DNA of 64,000 nucleotides from Mycobacterium sp. EPa45 (GCF_001021385.1 NZ_CP011773.1:5332001-5396000), one strand, 5' to 3'; shown: positions 28,694 through 39,747, numbered from the stretch's first letter. The notes: a model not told the origin generated them from the letters alone. Numbers and translations are program-made.

Positions 28694-28750
28694 GTGCGAG
28701 AGCTGGACGAGAACTTCGCCCCCGACGTGGGGCGGATCGGCCGTGGTTAG
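28694..28750 (+). CDS. Very short peptide ORF (18 aa), possible precursor peptide
   Basis: GTG 28694 to TAG 28750 encodes MRELDENFAPDVGRIGRG (reading GTG as Met). GGAGGGG (28679-28685) sits 8 nt upstream, one of the strongest ribosome sites in the window. The last eight bases overlap the start of the M50 metalloprotease (GTG 28743), so translation is probably coupled. An acidic N-terminal half and a Gly/Arg C-terminus would fit a tiny leader-plus-core peptide cut by the protease; it could also be a regulatory leader. No family recognised. Confidence 0.5.
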   Translation: MRELDENFAPDVGRIGRG

Positions 28751-29888
28751 GCTCGACCCGCACGCCTCTTGGCGTCTGAGCAAGCGGGGGCTGTTGTTGG
28801 CGGGAGGCAACGGCGACACCGTCCTCCTGGAACACCCGCGGGCCGGCGAGCTGCCCGCGATCCTGGCTGACGACCCCGATCCCGCCCAGCTCGAGCATCG
28901 ACTGGGGCCGCCGACGCACCCCGGGCTCGTCCCGGAACTCATTTCCCGGGGAATGCTGACCGATGGTTCGGTGACGGCAACACGATCCGATACGGACGGG
29001 GCAGCATCGCGTTGGTCGGTGACCCGGTCGGGGTTGATGATCGGCGGCGTGGAGCGGCCTGCACGCTGGCTGGATCGCCATCTGCTGCCGCTGCTGCTTC
29101 ACCCGGTCGGCCGGGTCGTTGTGGTGGCGATCATCGTAGGTGGTGTGGCGGCATTGCTGGCCGGGAGACCAGACGTGCCGGCAGCCAGTGACCAGCCTGT
29201 CGTCGAGGTGCTTGCGATGATCGTGATCGGCTTGGCGGCAACTGCCTGTCACGAACTCGGTCACGCGGTCGCCTTGGTGCACTACGGCCGGACGCCCCGT
29301 CGAGCCGGTTTCGGATTCTATTGGGGCGCAGTCTCTTTCTTCGTCGACTCCACTCCGGCTCTCACCCTGCACCGGAGTGCTCGCGTCGTCCAGGCCTTGG
29401 CAGGTCTGATGGTGGACACGGTCACGACCGCGTTGTTCGCGATCGCGGCCCAGCTGACCTCCAGCACTCTGTGGGCAATTGTGTTCTGGCGCTTAGCGAT
29501 TCTGGCGATATTGGACATGTTGATCAACCTGGCCCCGATATTGCAGGTCGATGGTCATTGGGCGCTGGCCGACTGGCTCGACGAGCCTGATCTGGCGACG
29601 CGATCACGTGCCGCATTGGGTGCGGCGCTGGGCGGGCGGATGGGCCCGGGCCGGGGCTGGCTCGCCGCGTACGGCGCAGTCAGCCTGGTGGCGGGCGCAG
29701 GGTTGCTCGCCGTACTCATCACAGTGTTCTGGGACAACGCCGGGGCGCTGGTGGTGAATCTGTTCTCAGGCGGGGTGGCGGAGATCGTCCTCGGCCTTTA
29801 CTACATCGCGCCGGTGACGCTGGGCATCCTGTTCAGTGCTGCCGGACTGCTGCTGGAGACGGTGATTCCGATGTCACGGCAGCCCTGA
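28743..29888 (+). CDS. M50-type membrane zinc metalloprotease with RRE/PqqD-like N-terminus
   Basis: 381 aa from GTG 28743. Residues about 1-75 (LDPHASWRLSKRGLLLAGG... LVPELISRGMLTD) look like a small winged-helix domain of the PqqD/RiPP-recognition type. They are followed by a linker and about six membrane helices. The zinc motif HELGH is at residues 170-174 (ATACHELGHAVAL), and the second M50 motif NLAPILQVDGHW puts the third ligand at Asp270. Similar proteases mature or export ribosomal peptides (YydH-like). The function and the domain call at the N-terminus are inference; the protease motifs are directly visible. Its end overlaps the convergent S74-like gene by 56 bp. Confidence 0.8.
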   Translation: MVRLDPHASWRLSKRGLLLAGGNGDTVLLEHPRAGELPAILADDPDPAQLEHRLGPPTHPGLVPELISRGMLTDGSVTATRSDTDGAASRWSVTRSGLMIGGVERPARWLDRHLLPLLLHPVGRVVVVAIIVGGVAALLAGRPDVPAASDQPVVEVLAMIVIGLAATACHELGHAVALVHYGRTPRRAGFGFYWGAVSFFVDSTPALTLHRSARVVQALAGLMVDTVTTALFAIAAQLTSSTLWAIVFWRLAILAILDMLINLAPILQVDGHWALADWLDEPDLATRSRAALGAALGGRMGPGRGWLAAYGAVSLVAGAGLLAVLITVFWDNAGALVVNLFSGGVAEIVLGLYYIAPVTLGILFSAAGLLLETVIPMSRQP

Positions 29889-30294
29889 TCGGCTCTGCGC
29901 CGACAATCCGGCCGAGCTGATCTTCGAGTTCCGATACCCGTCGGGTCAGCGCTTGCAGGGCGGCCATCACCACACCGTTGGCGTCGACGAGGTTGATCCG
30001 GCGATCGTTGTCTCCGAGGCCGAACGCCGCTGCGAAATCTTGTGCCATCGGCCCAAGGTGGCGAACGGAGTCATGGTCGTAGCCATAGGTCCACACGCTG
30101 ATCGGCAGCTGGGTCAGCCGATCGAGGATCTCCTGGGCGCTGACGGGGACCTCCACACCGGCGGCGACTCCCCGTTGGCGGCGGATGACGCGTGCGGCCC
30201 ATGCCTGCGGATGTCGGATCAGCGCTTGCGCCTTGGCGCGACGGCGAGTTGGGCTGTCAGCCCAGTTCGTCGGCGCCTGAGGGGATTCGGTCAT
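29833..30294 (-). CDS. S74-domain-like (tail-fibre chaperone-like) protein
   Basis: 153 aa. Residues about 50-135 resemble the peptidase S74 intramolecular chaperone of phage tail spikes: ILDRLTQLPISVWTYGYD, RHLGPMAQDFAAAFGLGDND (the conserved G-x-x-AQ-D/E-F segment), INLVDANGVVMAALQAL, and a C-terminal coiled coil TRRVSELEDQLGRIV. The usual opening SDxxxKxxI, where S74 proteins self-cleave, is missing; a basic N-terminal stretch is there instead. That motif appears twice in the small ORF just upstream. No phage genes are nearby. Function unknown. Confidence 0.75.
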   Translation of the reverse strand: MTESPQAPTNWADSPTRRRAKAQALIRHPQAWAARVIRRQRGVAAGVEVPVSAQEILDRLTQLPISVWTYGYDHDSVRHLGPMAQDFAAAFGLGDNDRRINLVDANGVVMAALQALTRRVSELEDQLGRIVGAEPIRAAVTSESPSPAAVRQH

Positions 30295-30329
30295 TGGTTA
30301 CGATCCTCTCCTACTTCCAGCAGCGAAGG

Positions 30330-30376
30330 GTGTGCGGTGTGCTGCCCGGTCACGGCCGGGGCAGCACACCGCACAC
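30330..30376. terminator. Long hairpin between the repeat peptide and the S74-like gene
   Basis: A 20-nt arm (30330-30349) pairs with 30356-30376 (one bulged G, 6-nt loop). It starts 7 nt after the repeat-peptide stop on the minus strand and ends 35 nt before the S74-like start. On the minus strand it has no T-tract, so partial termination or mRNA protection is likely. This would give more message for the small peptide than for the gene after it. Confidence 0.65.
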
Positions 30377-30382
30377 TGCTTT

Positions 30383-30526
30383 TCAGATCAGCGGTACCAC
30401 GGCGTGCTTGATCGATACGTCGCTGCGCGACGAAAACGCGCGGCTGAGCCGGCGCACATCGTGCTTGATCGACGCGTCGCTACGCGACGAAAGCGCCCGG
30501 CTGAGACGAGTCAGGATCCTGATCAT
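30383..30526 (-). CDS. Repeat peptide (47 aa) with two SDxSIKH units
   Basis: ATG 30526 to TGA 30383. A very strong ribosome site, AGGGGGTGAT, ends 4 nt upstream. The peptide is two 19-residue repeats (residues 7-25 and 26-44), 15 of 19 positions identical, each reading RLSRA(L/F)SSRSD(A/V)SIKH. It is Ser/Arg-rich, with no Cys. SDxSIKHDV resembles the SDxxxKxxI opening motif of S74 chaperone domains, which the next gene lacks. It may be a complementing strand, a substrate, or a secreted peptide. Its promoter matches that of the facing M50 operon. It is too short to appear in routine gene calls. Confidence 0.65.
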   Translation of the reverse strand: MIRILTRLSRALSSRSDASIKHDVRRLSRAFSSRSDVSIKHAVVPLI

Positions 30527-30604
30527 GGAATCACCCCCTTTGAAAACTCGAGACCTACCTGCTGCGGGAAGCGCCGACTGTTCGACGACCGTCCCCCGAA
30601 TTCG

Positions 30605-30646
30605 ACACTAGGAGCGGGTGACTGCCTGCGATACAGGGTTTTCCCT
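30605..30646 (-). promoter_or_regulatory. Promoter P2 of the repeat-peptide/S74 operon
   Basis: On the minus strand: AGGGAAAACCC (30646-30636), one base, GTATCG (30634-30629), 18 nt, then TAGTGT (30610-30605). Seventeen of 18 bases of the upstream block equal P1, and the spacing to the -10 box is identical. It lies just beyond the stop of the CPBP gene and about 80 nt before the peptide ATG. Confidence 0.65.
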
Positions 30647-30670
30647 GGCTTTCCGGACGACGACCGCGGA

Positions 30671-31222
30671 CTAGCGTCGCTGCACCACCATCGCCGCCAC
30701 CGCGGCGGACTCGTTGAACCCGACATGGGCGAGCGTCGGGGCCAGCACACTGCCCGACCGTTTGGCGAGCCAGCCGAACACCCATCCCGCCACGCCGGTC
30801 ACCAGCACGGTGCCCAGCACCGGATCGCCGACCCTCCTCGCGTCGGGGATATGCCAGAGCCCGAAGGCGGCCGCCTGCAGCAGTGGGCCGGCGGTCGGAC
30901 CGAGGGCACGCACGGCGAGGGTCTGCAGCGCGCCCCGAAACAGCATCTCTTCGGTCCAGGCCGTCGCGACCGGGATCTCCAGCACCAGCCAACGGACCGG
31001 ATGCGCTGGTACCCGACGGTCGTTCATCCCGCGGCGCACCCGGGGCACCGCGGCTGTCAGCGCCGCGATCGCCGTGGCCGCCACCCCGGCGGCCACACCA
31101 CCGGTGCGCAGCCCCGACCACAACTGAGGCGGCCGCAAGCCCAGCGATGTACCGACGGCGACCGCCAATCCGGTACTGACGATTGCGCGCACGGCCGGGG
31201 TGCCAGAGTCCTTGGTGATCAT
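30671..31222 (-). CDS. CPBP-family intramembrane protease (Rv0804-like)
   Basis: 183 aa from ATG 31222, which overlaps the hydrolase stop (ATGA). CAAX-protease/bacteriocin-processing family: the motif EEMLFRGALQTLAVR (paired catalytic Glu and Arg), then FGLWHIPDAR (His) and HVGFNESAA (His-x3-Asn). Several membrane helices. Such proteases process prenylated proteins in eukaryotes and are immunity or processing factors in bacteria. It is third in the purL operon order, immediately upstream of the repeat-peptide promoter. Confidence 0.85.
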   Translation of the reverse strand: MITKDSGTPAVRAIVSTGLAVAVGTSLGLRPPQLWSGLRTGGVAAGVAATAIAALTAAVPRVRRGMNDRRVPAHPVRWLVLEIPVATAWTEEMLFRGALQTLAVRALGPTAGPLLQAAAFGLWHIPDARRVGDPVLGTVLVTGVAGWVFGWLAKRSGSVLAPTLAHVGFNESAAVAAMVVQRR

Positions 31223-32999
31223 TGGAATTCGGGACCGCCGGCGGCGACGAGCTTCTCCAGCGAGGCCCGGATCCGTTCGGTGTCGGCGGGTGTCCACCCG
31301 GTGGGGGCGGCGACCGCGACCCAGCCGTCGAGTGGGCTGTTGCCGTAGCTGTGCCCGTGCCCGTTCGGTGACGCCTGCGCGCTGGTGACATTGCCCGCCA
31401 TGTCAGCGCCGACCTGCCAGAACGTGACGATCGGATACCAGCGCATGGCGGGGCTGCGGTCGAAGCCGGGCGGTTCTTTGAGCCAGTCCGGCTTGGTGAA
31501 GAGCAGGCGCGGTGACCACCACACCACCGGGTCCGACGGGTGCTGAAGGAACATCACCCGAGTGCCCTTCCACGTCGGGGACGCCGCGACGCCCGCGATC
31601 TCGGCCGGACCGGCCCCCTGTGCGAACCGCACCGTGCGGCCGCCGTCGTAGCGCGGTTGATACTCCGGGGTCCCCGGGTCGCGTCGCACCGTCAACGCCT
31701 TCCACAGCGTGCTCGCGTTCGGCGGCCCGACCCACAACACCGACGAGAACCCTTTGTCGACGACATCGGGCAGATATCCGAACGCGCCCTGGCCGGCCAG
31801 CGAGCCAAGGCTTTCGCCATAAAGCATCAGCTTGGGCCGGCTGGACTCCGGCCACTGCAGCCACCGGCGCTGAATGCCGTTGACCATCGCCCGGCCCGCT
31901 TCGACGGACTTGTCCCTATCGGCCAGAAACGAGATCCAGCTCGGCAGGTACGAGTACTGCATCGCCACAAGTGCGGTATCGCCGTTGTACATCGACTCGA
32001 TCGCGCGGGCGGCCACCGGGTCGACCCAGCCGGTGCCGGTGGTGGGAATGATCACCAAAACCTTGCGCTCGAATGCCTTGGTGCGCTGCAGCTCCGAGAG
32101 CAATGCGGCCACCCGGCCCTCGGTGGTGCCCGCGGTCTCCAGTCCGGCATAGATCCGGATCGGCTCCTTGGCGGGGCGGCCGTTGAGTTCGCTGAGTTCG
32201 GCTGCGTGCGGACCGGTACCGACGAAGTTGCGGCCCTGGTAGCCCAGGGTGTCCCAGCGTGCGAATGATGCTGCGCTGCCCGATCTTTCGGGCTGAACCG
32301 GTTGTTCGACACCGGGGCGGGTGGTGTCGTTCTCGGGTTGGAACACCGCACTGGCGCCGGCGATGAAACCCCGGTAGAGCACACCGTTGACGAGGGTGAT
32401 GACCAGCACCACGACGATCGCGGTCCCGATGAACATCGCGACCTCGTCGTTGATGTGCCAGCGCCGGATCATCACCCGGGCGAGGAACTTGATGGCATCC
32501 TTGATCACCCGGGCCGCGCTGACCAGTAGGCCGCCGGCGACCAGCGCGGCCGCCAGCGTGCGCAGGTAGATCGTCGTGGACGGCCCCTCGATGCCCATGA
32601 CGGCCGCAATCTGGCGCTGCCATGCGGCTGCGGGCACGAGCATCAGCACACTGACACCGATCGACAGCACCACCGTCACGGCCTTGAGGAGAAAGAGAAC
32701 TCGCGCACTCGGTGGCCACCACGCCCGGTTCTCGAGGAACAGCCGCCGCACCACCTTGCCGGTGAGCACTCCGATCCCATAGCCGATCGCGGCGTTGATC
32801 CCGCCGATCACGCCCCCCAGCACCCAGTCCCGCGGCATCAGTGACGGGGTCAGCGACAGGCAGAAGAAGAAGGCGCCGAACGCCACGCCGACGAAATCCA
32901 GCCGGACCAGGCTCCACGCCCATTCGATGAACGACTCTCGGCGGCGCTGCGACGCGGGCGGGGCCACGGCCTCACCGGTGACGTCGTCGACCGCACTGG

Positions 33000-33003
<4 letters not shown>
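31219..33003 (-). CDS. Membrane-bound alpha/beta hydrolase (Abhydrolase_9 family)
   Basis: 594 aa. N-terminal membrane domain with about five helices (residues about 30-215) and a C-terminal extracytoplasmic alpha/beta hydrolase domain. Nucleophile elbow [11 protein letters not shown] (Ser in GESLG), [12 protein letters not shown] with a candidate acid, and HGHSYG near the end with candidate His. The family (DUF2319) is actinobacterial, with suspected lipid or cell-envelope ester substrates. Start overlaps the purL stop (ATGA). Confidence 0.88.
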
Positions 33004-35278
<2,275 letters not shown>

Positions 35279-35687
35279 GCCGAACAGTCTAGTGGCGCAG
35301 CTGGCGGCTGCCGTGCCGTCGCGCCCGGGAACGGCGAAAGTTCGCGACGCCGTCCGCGCACAGGCCGCGGACCAGCCCCGGCCGGCACCCCACGATGGCC
35401 GGCGTTCAGCCCGGCACCGCACTGCCGCCGAGCGTGGATGGTTGTCGCATTCACCGCGCCACAGCCCGCACCGTGGCGGCACACCGGCCCGCGCCGCAGC
35501 CGGCTTCGCCGCCGCGGCCAAGCGTGTCGCCGCATCGATGTTTGTTCAAGTGCGCCAACATCATCGGCGCCGCCCCCAGCTTGATTGCCGGGTAGCCCGG
35601 TACCCAGATCGATGTGCTTACATTGCGGTGGTCCGCATGCGCGACGCTGTGTGCATCACGTGCAGCACTCTGGGGGAAGGCTTGAGA
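35279..35687. other. 409-bp region without a recognisable gene
   Basis: Between the divergent purL and DUF4436 genes. Its reading frames are open but give Arg/Ala/Pro-rich sequence with no family resemblance, as expected from GC-rich DNA. It probably holds the purL promoter and that of the DUF4436 gene. No repeat or RNA gene seen. Confidence 0.5.
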
Positions 35688-36533
35688 ATGAAGGTTCGCC
35701 TCGTGGCGATCGTGGTCGTCCTGGTTGCGGCATACATCGCGACGATCTCGCTGTACGCGAACACTGGTCTCGGCGAACCTGCCAAGCTCATCCAGGGGGC
35801 ACCCACGGCGGATGGGACAACCGTCAGCGCCAATCTGGATGAGGTTCATTCCGCGCGGGGCGAGTTGGTCGCCAACGTGACGGTGGCCCCGGGCGCGACG
35901 TTGGTGGACCCGGTCACACACGGGCTCACCGAGGATCTCACCCTGACGGTCGATTCCGGGGTCACCCCAACCATCAGGACATGGACCAAGGGCTCGACGC
36001 CGGGAGTCGTTCCGGTCACGTTGACGATGACGGGCGACCCCGGCTCCTATCCGTTCGATCACTATCATTCGGGTCCGCTCGGTATCGAGCTGACGGTCGG
36101 CAACAGCCGCGCGCCGACCCGGGTATCGCCGTCGATCTTCGACCGGACGCCCGGATGGCAGTTCAAGGCCCAGCCCAGCACCGGCGCCCCCGCGCTGGGG
36201 GCGTACCAGCTGGATATCCGGCGGTCGCCCAGCACCGCCGCCGTTGTGGCGATCCTGTTGGCCGCGCTGGTCACGATTGCGGTGCTGGCCATCACGGTCT
36301 CGGTTCAGACAGTGCGCGATCGACGCAAATTTCAACCACCGATGACCACCTGGTTTGCCGCGATGCTTTTCGCGGTGGTGCCGCTGCGCAACGCCCTTCC
36401 CGACGCCCCGACGATCGGAACGTGGATCGATGTAACCGTGATCCTGTGGGTGGTCGTCGCACTGGTGTCGTCGATGGCGCTCTACATCGTCTGTTGGTGG
36501 CGGCACCTCAACCCGAAGTTCGACAAGCTGTAA
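35688..36533 (+). CDS. DUF4436 membrane protein
   Basis: 281 aa from ATG 35688, with GGAAGG about 8 nt upstream. N-terminal helix (VRLVAIVVVLVAAYIATISLY), an extracytoplasmic beta-rich domain with DPGSYPFDHYHSG, then three C-terminal helices (AVVAILLAALVTIAVLAITVS; TTWFAAMLFAVVPLRNALP; WIDVTVILWVVVALVSSMALY). The order matches mycobacterial DUF4436 proteins. Function unknown. The frame stays open upstream to 35247, but that part does not look like protein. Confidence 0.85.
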   Translation: MKVRLVAIVVVLVAAYIATISLYANTGLGEPAKLIQGAPTADGTTVSANLDEVHSARGELVANVTVAPGATLVDPVTHGLTEDLTLTVDSGVTPTIRTWTKGSTPGVVPVTLTMTGDPGSYPFDHYHSGPLGIELTVGNSRAPTRVSPSIFDRTPGWQFKAQPSTGAPALGAYQLDIRRSPSTAAVVAILLAALVTIAVLAITVSVQTVRDRRKFQPPMTTWFAAMLFAVVPLRNALPDAPTIGTWIDVTVILWVVVALVSSMALYIVCWWRHLNPKFDKL

Positions 36534-36555
36534 CCGAGCAGACTCTCCTGCGCGG

Positions 36556-37830
36556 CTATGCCGGACTCAGAAACGCTTGTAGCGCAGCCGTATACGCGAT
36601 GATGTCGGCCGCGCCCATGAGTTCGCGGGCGGAGTGCATGGCCAGCTGGGCCGCCCCGACGTCGACGGTGGGAATGCCGGTCCGCGCCGACGTCATCGGC
36701 CCGATCGTCGAGCCGCACGGCAGGTCGGCGCGATGCTCGTAGCGCTGCAGCGGCACGCCGGCCTGCCGGCAGGCCAGCTCGAAGGCGGCCGCGGTACGGC
36801 CGTCGGTGGCATACCGCAGGTTCGGTTGCACCTTGAGCACCGGTCCGCCGTTGACCGCGATCCAGTGCCCGGGTTCGTGGCGGTCGGGGTAGTTGGGGTG
36901 CGTCGCGTGCGCCATGTCGCCGGAGGCCACCATCGACGCGGTGAGCCGGCGCAGGAAGTCCTCCCGGTCGCCGCCCGACGCCAGCACGATGCGCTCCAAT
37001 GTGGTCAGCAGCAGGTCGGACTGGGCGCCGTGATCGGACGTCGAGCCGACTTCCTCGTGGTCGAACAGCGCCAGCACCGGCAGGTAGCCGCCCGGCTCGG
37101 CGGCCAAGAACGCCTCCAGCCCGGCGTAGCAGGTGCCCTGGTTGTCCAGCCGGGGTGCGCTGACCAACTCGCCGTCCGCGCCGATCAGCGCTGACGGGGT
37201 CAGGTCGTGGGTCATCAGATCCGCGGACAACAGATCGGCCGCGTCAACGCCGGCGTGCTCGGCAACGTAAGTGAGGAACGACCGGGGCGTGTCCCCCAGC
37301 CCCCACACCGCGTTGACGTGGCGCTGCGGGTCGATCTTCACCGCTGCGCGATCCTCGGCGAGGTGGATGGCCAGCTGCGGCACCCGCAGGATCGGCGCGT
37401 CGATGCGTACCAAGCGGTGCGACACCCCGCCGTCGACGGCGCGGTCTCGCACCGAGAGCCGGCCGCTGATGCCGAGGTCGCGGTCCAGCCAGGAGTGCAG
37501 CCACGCGCCGCCATACGGTTCGAGCGCCACCACCTGCCAGCCGGCCACCACCCGGTCGGGATGCTGCTTGACGCGCAGGTTCGGGCTGTCGGTGTGGCCG
37601 CCGACGATGCGGAACGGCCGGCCTGGATCCTCGCCCGAGTTCCAGGCGACCAGGGAACCCGCCCGCACCGTGAAGAAGCGGCCACCCCCATCCGGCCAGC
37701 GATCGGTCTCGGCCAGCTCGGTGTAGCCGGCGTCGCGCAGACGTCGCGCCGCCGTCCGGCAGACGTGGAACGGTGACGGCGACGCATCGATGAATTCGCA
37801 CAATCCCCGCGCGCTGGCAGCTGTGGACAT
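36556..37830 (-). CDS. apeB: M18-family aminopeptidase ApeB
   Basis: 424 aa from ATG 37830 ([23 protein letters not shown]), similar to mycobacterial PepC/ApeB (Rv0800). Zinc-site motifs: [10 protein letters not shown] (His and Asp), FDHEEVGS (paired Glu), and [15 protein letters not shown] near the C-terminal third. These enzymes form tetrahedral dodecamers and cut acidic N-terminal residues. An in-frame extension to 37854 is unlikely. Divergent from the DyP gene, 42 bp apart. Confidence 0.93.
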   Translation of the reverse strand: MSTAASARGLCEFIDASPSPFHVCRTAARRLRDAGYTELAETDRWPDGGGRFFTVRAGSLVAWNSGEDPGRPFRIVGGHTDSPNLRVKQHPDRVVAGWQVVALEPYGGAWLHSWLDRDLGISGRLSVRDRAVDGGVSHRLVRIDAPILRVPQLAIHLAEDRAAVKIDPQRHVNAVWGLGDTPRSFLTYVAEHAGVDAADLLSADLMTHDLTPSALIGADGELVSAPRLDNQGTCYAGLEAFLAAEPGGYLPVLALFDHEEVGSTSDHGAQSDLLLTTLERIVLASGGDREDFLRRLTASMVASGDMAHATHPNYPDRHEPGHWIAVNGGPVLKVQPNLRYATDGRTAAAFELACRQAGVPLQRYEHRADLPCGSTIGPMTSARTGIPTVDVGAAQLAMHSARELMGAADIIAYTAALQAFLSPA

Positions 37831-37872
37831 GATCACCATCATCGCCGACATCATTTTCGTTAGGGTCAGACG

Positions 37873-38895
37873 GTGCCCTCCCCGCTACCTCAACCGGTAC
37901 TGGCTCCCCTGACACCGGCCGCCATCTTCTTGGTCGCCACGATCAACTCCGGCGGTGAGGCCGCGGTGCATGACGCACTGCCCGACCTCGCCGGTCTGGT
38001 CCGCGCGATCGGGTTTCGCGATCCGTCCAAGAACCTGTCGATGGTCACGTCGGTCGGATCGCAGGCGTGGGATCGCTTGTTCTCCGGGCCGCGGCCGGCG
38101 GATCTGCACCCGTTCGTCGAGCTGCGCGGGTCGCGGCACCACGCTCCGGCCACGCCGGGCGACCTGTTGTTCCACATCCGTGCCGAGGTGCTCGACGTGT
38201 GCTTCGAGCTGGCCGGCCGGGTGGTCAAGGCGATGGCCGGGGCGATCACGATCGTCGACGAGGTGCACGGTTTCAAGTTCTTCGACAACCGCGATCTTCT
38301 CGGATTCGTCGACGGCACCGAGAACCCGGACGGCCCACTTGCGGTGAGCGCCAGCCAAATCGGCGACGAGGACCCGGAATTCGCGGGCGGCTGCTACGTC
38401 CACGTGCAGAAGTATCTGCACGACATGACGTCGTGGGAGGCGCTGTCGGTGACCGAGCAGGAGCGGGTCATCGGACGCACCAAGCTCGAGGACATCGAGA
38501 TGGCCGACGACGTGAAACCGGCCAACTCCCACATCGCGCTCAACGTGATCTCCGACGACGACGGCAACGAGCTCAAGATCGTCCGGCACAACATGCCGTT
38601 CGGGGAGATCGGCAAGGACGAGTTCGGCACGTACTACATCGGTTACTCGCGCTCGCCACGCGTCACCGAGAAGATGTTGGAGAACATGTTCATCGGTGAC
38701 CCGCCCGGTAACACCGACCGAATCCTGGACTTCTCCACCGCCGTCACCGGCACCCTGTTCTTCACTCCCATCACCGATTTCCTCAACGATCCGCCGCCGA
38801 GGCCGGGCTACGACGACGTCGCCGCGGCTCCCCCGGCACCCACCCCCACTTCCGACGGCTCATTGGCGATCGGCAGCCTGAAAGGACAGTCCTGA
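37873..38895 (+). CDS. DyP-type haem peroxidase, encapsulin cargo
   Basis: 340 aa from GTG 37873. Signature GFVDGTENP (catalytic Asp147), proximal haem ligand His239 in [11 protein letters not shown], and the YYIGYSRSP segment bearing the distal Arg. The C-terminus ends with a Pro-rich linker and [11 protein letters not shown], the encapsulin cargo-loading peptide. The enzyme uses peroxide to oxidise dyes or phenolics, and in M. tuberculosis the homolog (Rv0799c) is packed inside the Cfp29 shell and protects from oxidative stress. Stop overlaps the encapsulin ATG. Confidence 0.95.
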   Translation: MPSPLPQPVLAPLTPAAIFLVATINSGGEAAVHDALPDLAGLVRAIGFRDPSKNLSMVTSVGSQAWDRLFSGPRPADLHPFVELRGSRHHAPATPGDLLFHIRAEVLDVCFELAGRVVKAMAGAITIVDEVHGFKFFDNRDLLGFVDGTENPDGPLAVSASQIGDEDPEFAGGCYVHVQKYLHDMTSWEALSVTEQERVIGRTKLEDIEMADDVKPANSHIALNVISDDDGNELKIVRHNMPFGEIGKDEFGTYYIGYSRSPRVTEKMLENMFIGDPPGNTDRILDFSTAVTGTLFFTPITDFLNDPPPRPGYDDVAAAPPAPTPTSDGSLAIGSLKGQS

Positions 38896-39692
38896 TGAAC
38901 AACCTCTACCGCGAGCTCGCTCCGATCACCGAATCCGCTTGGAGTGAAATCGAATTGGAGGCTTCGCGGACATTCAAGCGGCACATCGCCGGGCGCCGCG
39001 TGGTCGACGTCAGCGAGCCGGGCGGTCCGGTGACTGCCGCGATCAGCACCGGTCACCTGCGCGATGTCGCCGCGCCGGCCGACGGCGTGGTGGCGCACCT
39101 GCGGGAATCCAAGCCGCTGGTGCGGCTCCGGGTGCCGTTCACGGTGTCGCGCACCGCAATCGACGACGTGGAGCGCGGCGCACAGGACTCGGACTGGGAT
39201 CCGGTGAAGGCCGCCGCCAAGAAGTTGGCGTTCATCGAGGACCGCGCGATCTTCGAGGGGTACACCGACGCCGCGATCGACGGCATCCGCACGTGCAGCT
39301 CGAACCCGGCGTTGGCCCTGCCCGAGGACGCCCGCGAGTACCCCGATGTCTTCGCCCAGGCGCTCTCGGAGCTTCGGCTCGCCGGCGTGGACGGCCCGTA
39401 TTCGGTGCTGCTGTCCGCGGACGCCTACACGAAGGTCAGTGAGACCACCGAGCACGGCTATCCGATCCGCGAGCACCTCAACCGGCTGGTGGACGGCGAG
39501 ATCATCTGGGCGCCCGCGATCGACGGCGCGTTCCTGCTGAGCACTCGCGGCGGCGACTTCGACCTGCAGCTGGGCACCGACGTCGCGATCGGCTACCTGA
39601 GCCATGACGCCGACACCGTGCAGCTGTATCTGCAGGAGACGCTGACGTTCCTGTGCTACACCGCCGAGGCCTCGGTCGCGCTCACCGCGTAG
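38895..39692 (+). CDS. enc: Encapsulin shell protein (Cfp29 type)
   Basis: 265 aa, HK97-type shell protein. Opens [23 protein letters not shown], as in Cfp29, and includes AGRRVVDVSEPGGP, VEGYTDA-like FEGYTDAAIDGI and VQLYLQETLTFLCYT. It assembles into a 60-mer compartment loading the DyP peroxidase encoded just before (ATGA overlap). Both come from one transcript. Confidence 0.96.
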   Translation: MNNLYRELAPITESAWSEIELEASRTFKRHIAGRRVVDVSEPGGPVTAAISTGHLRDVAAPADGVVAHLRESKPLVRLRVPFTVSRTAIDDVERGAQDSDWDPVKAAAKKLAFIEDRAIFEGYTDAAIDGIRTCSSNPALALPEDAREYPDVFAQALSELRLAGVDGPYSVLLSADAYTKVSETTEHGYPIREHLNRLVDGEIIWAPAIDGAFLLSTRGGDFDLQLGTDVAIGYLSHDADTVQLYLQETLTFLCYTAEASVALTA

Positions 39693-39694
39693 CC

Positions 39695-39747
39695 GCGATT
39701 TCGGCGCGCTTTCGTTCGCTCAGCGGCGGTTTGCGCGCCGAAATCGC
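39695..39747. terminator. Hairpin between encapsulin and purQ
   Basis: A 15-nt arm GCGATTTCGGCGCGC (39695-39709) pairs perfectly with 39733-39747, loop 23 nt. It lies between convergent genes and covers the purQ stop. No T-tract; probably a U-less terminator for both. Confidence 0.6.

Noticed and set aside
29833..30294. Prophage remnant (S74 tail-fibre domain)
   Set aside because: No other phage genes, integrase or attachment site in the surrounding conserved region, and the gene lacks the fibre part.
30383..30526. CRISPR-like array
   Set aside because: Only two units, adjacent with no spacers, and in coding frame; no cas genes in the window.
30192..30611. Plus-strand ORF with repeated CLIDxSLRDE units opposite the repeat peptide
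   Set aside because: It has the repeats only because it is antisense to the 47-aa ORF. It has no suitable ribosome site, while the minus strand has a very strong one and a promoter.
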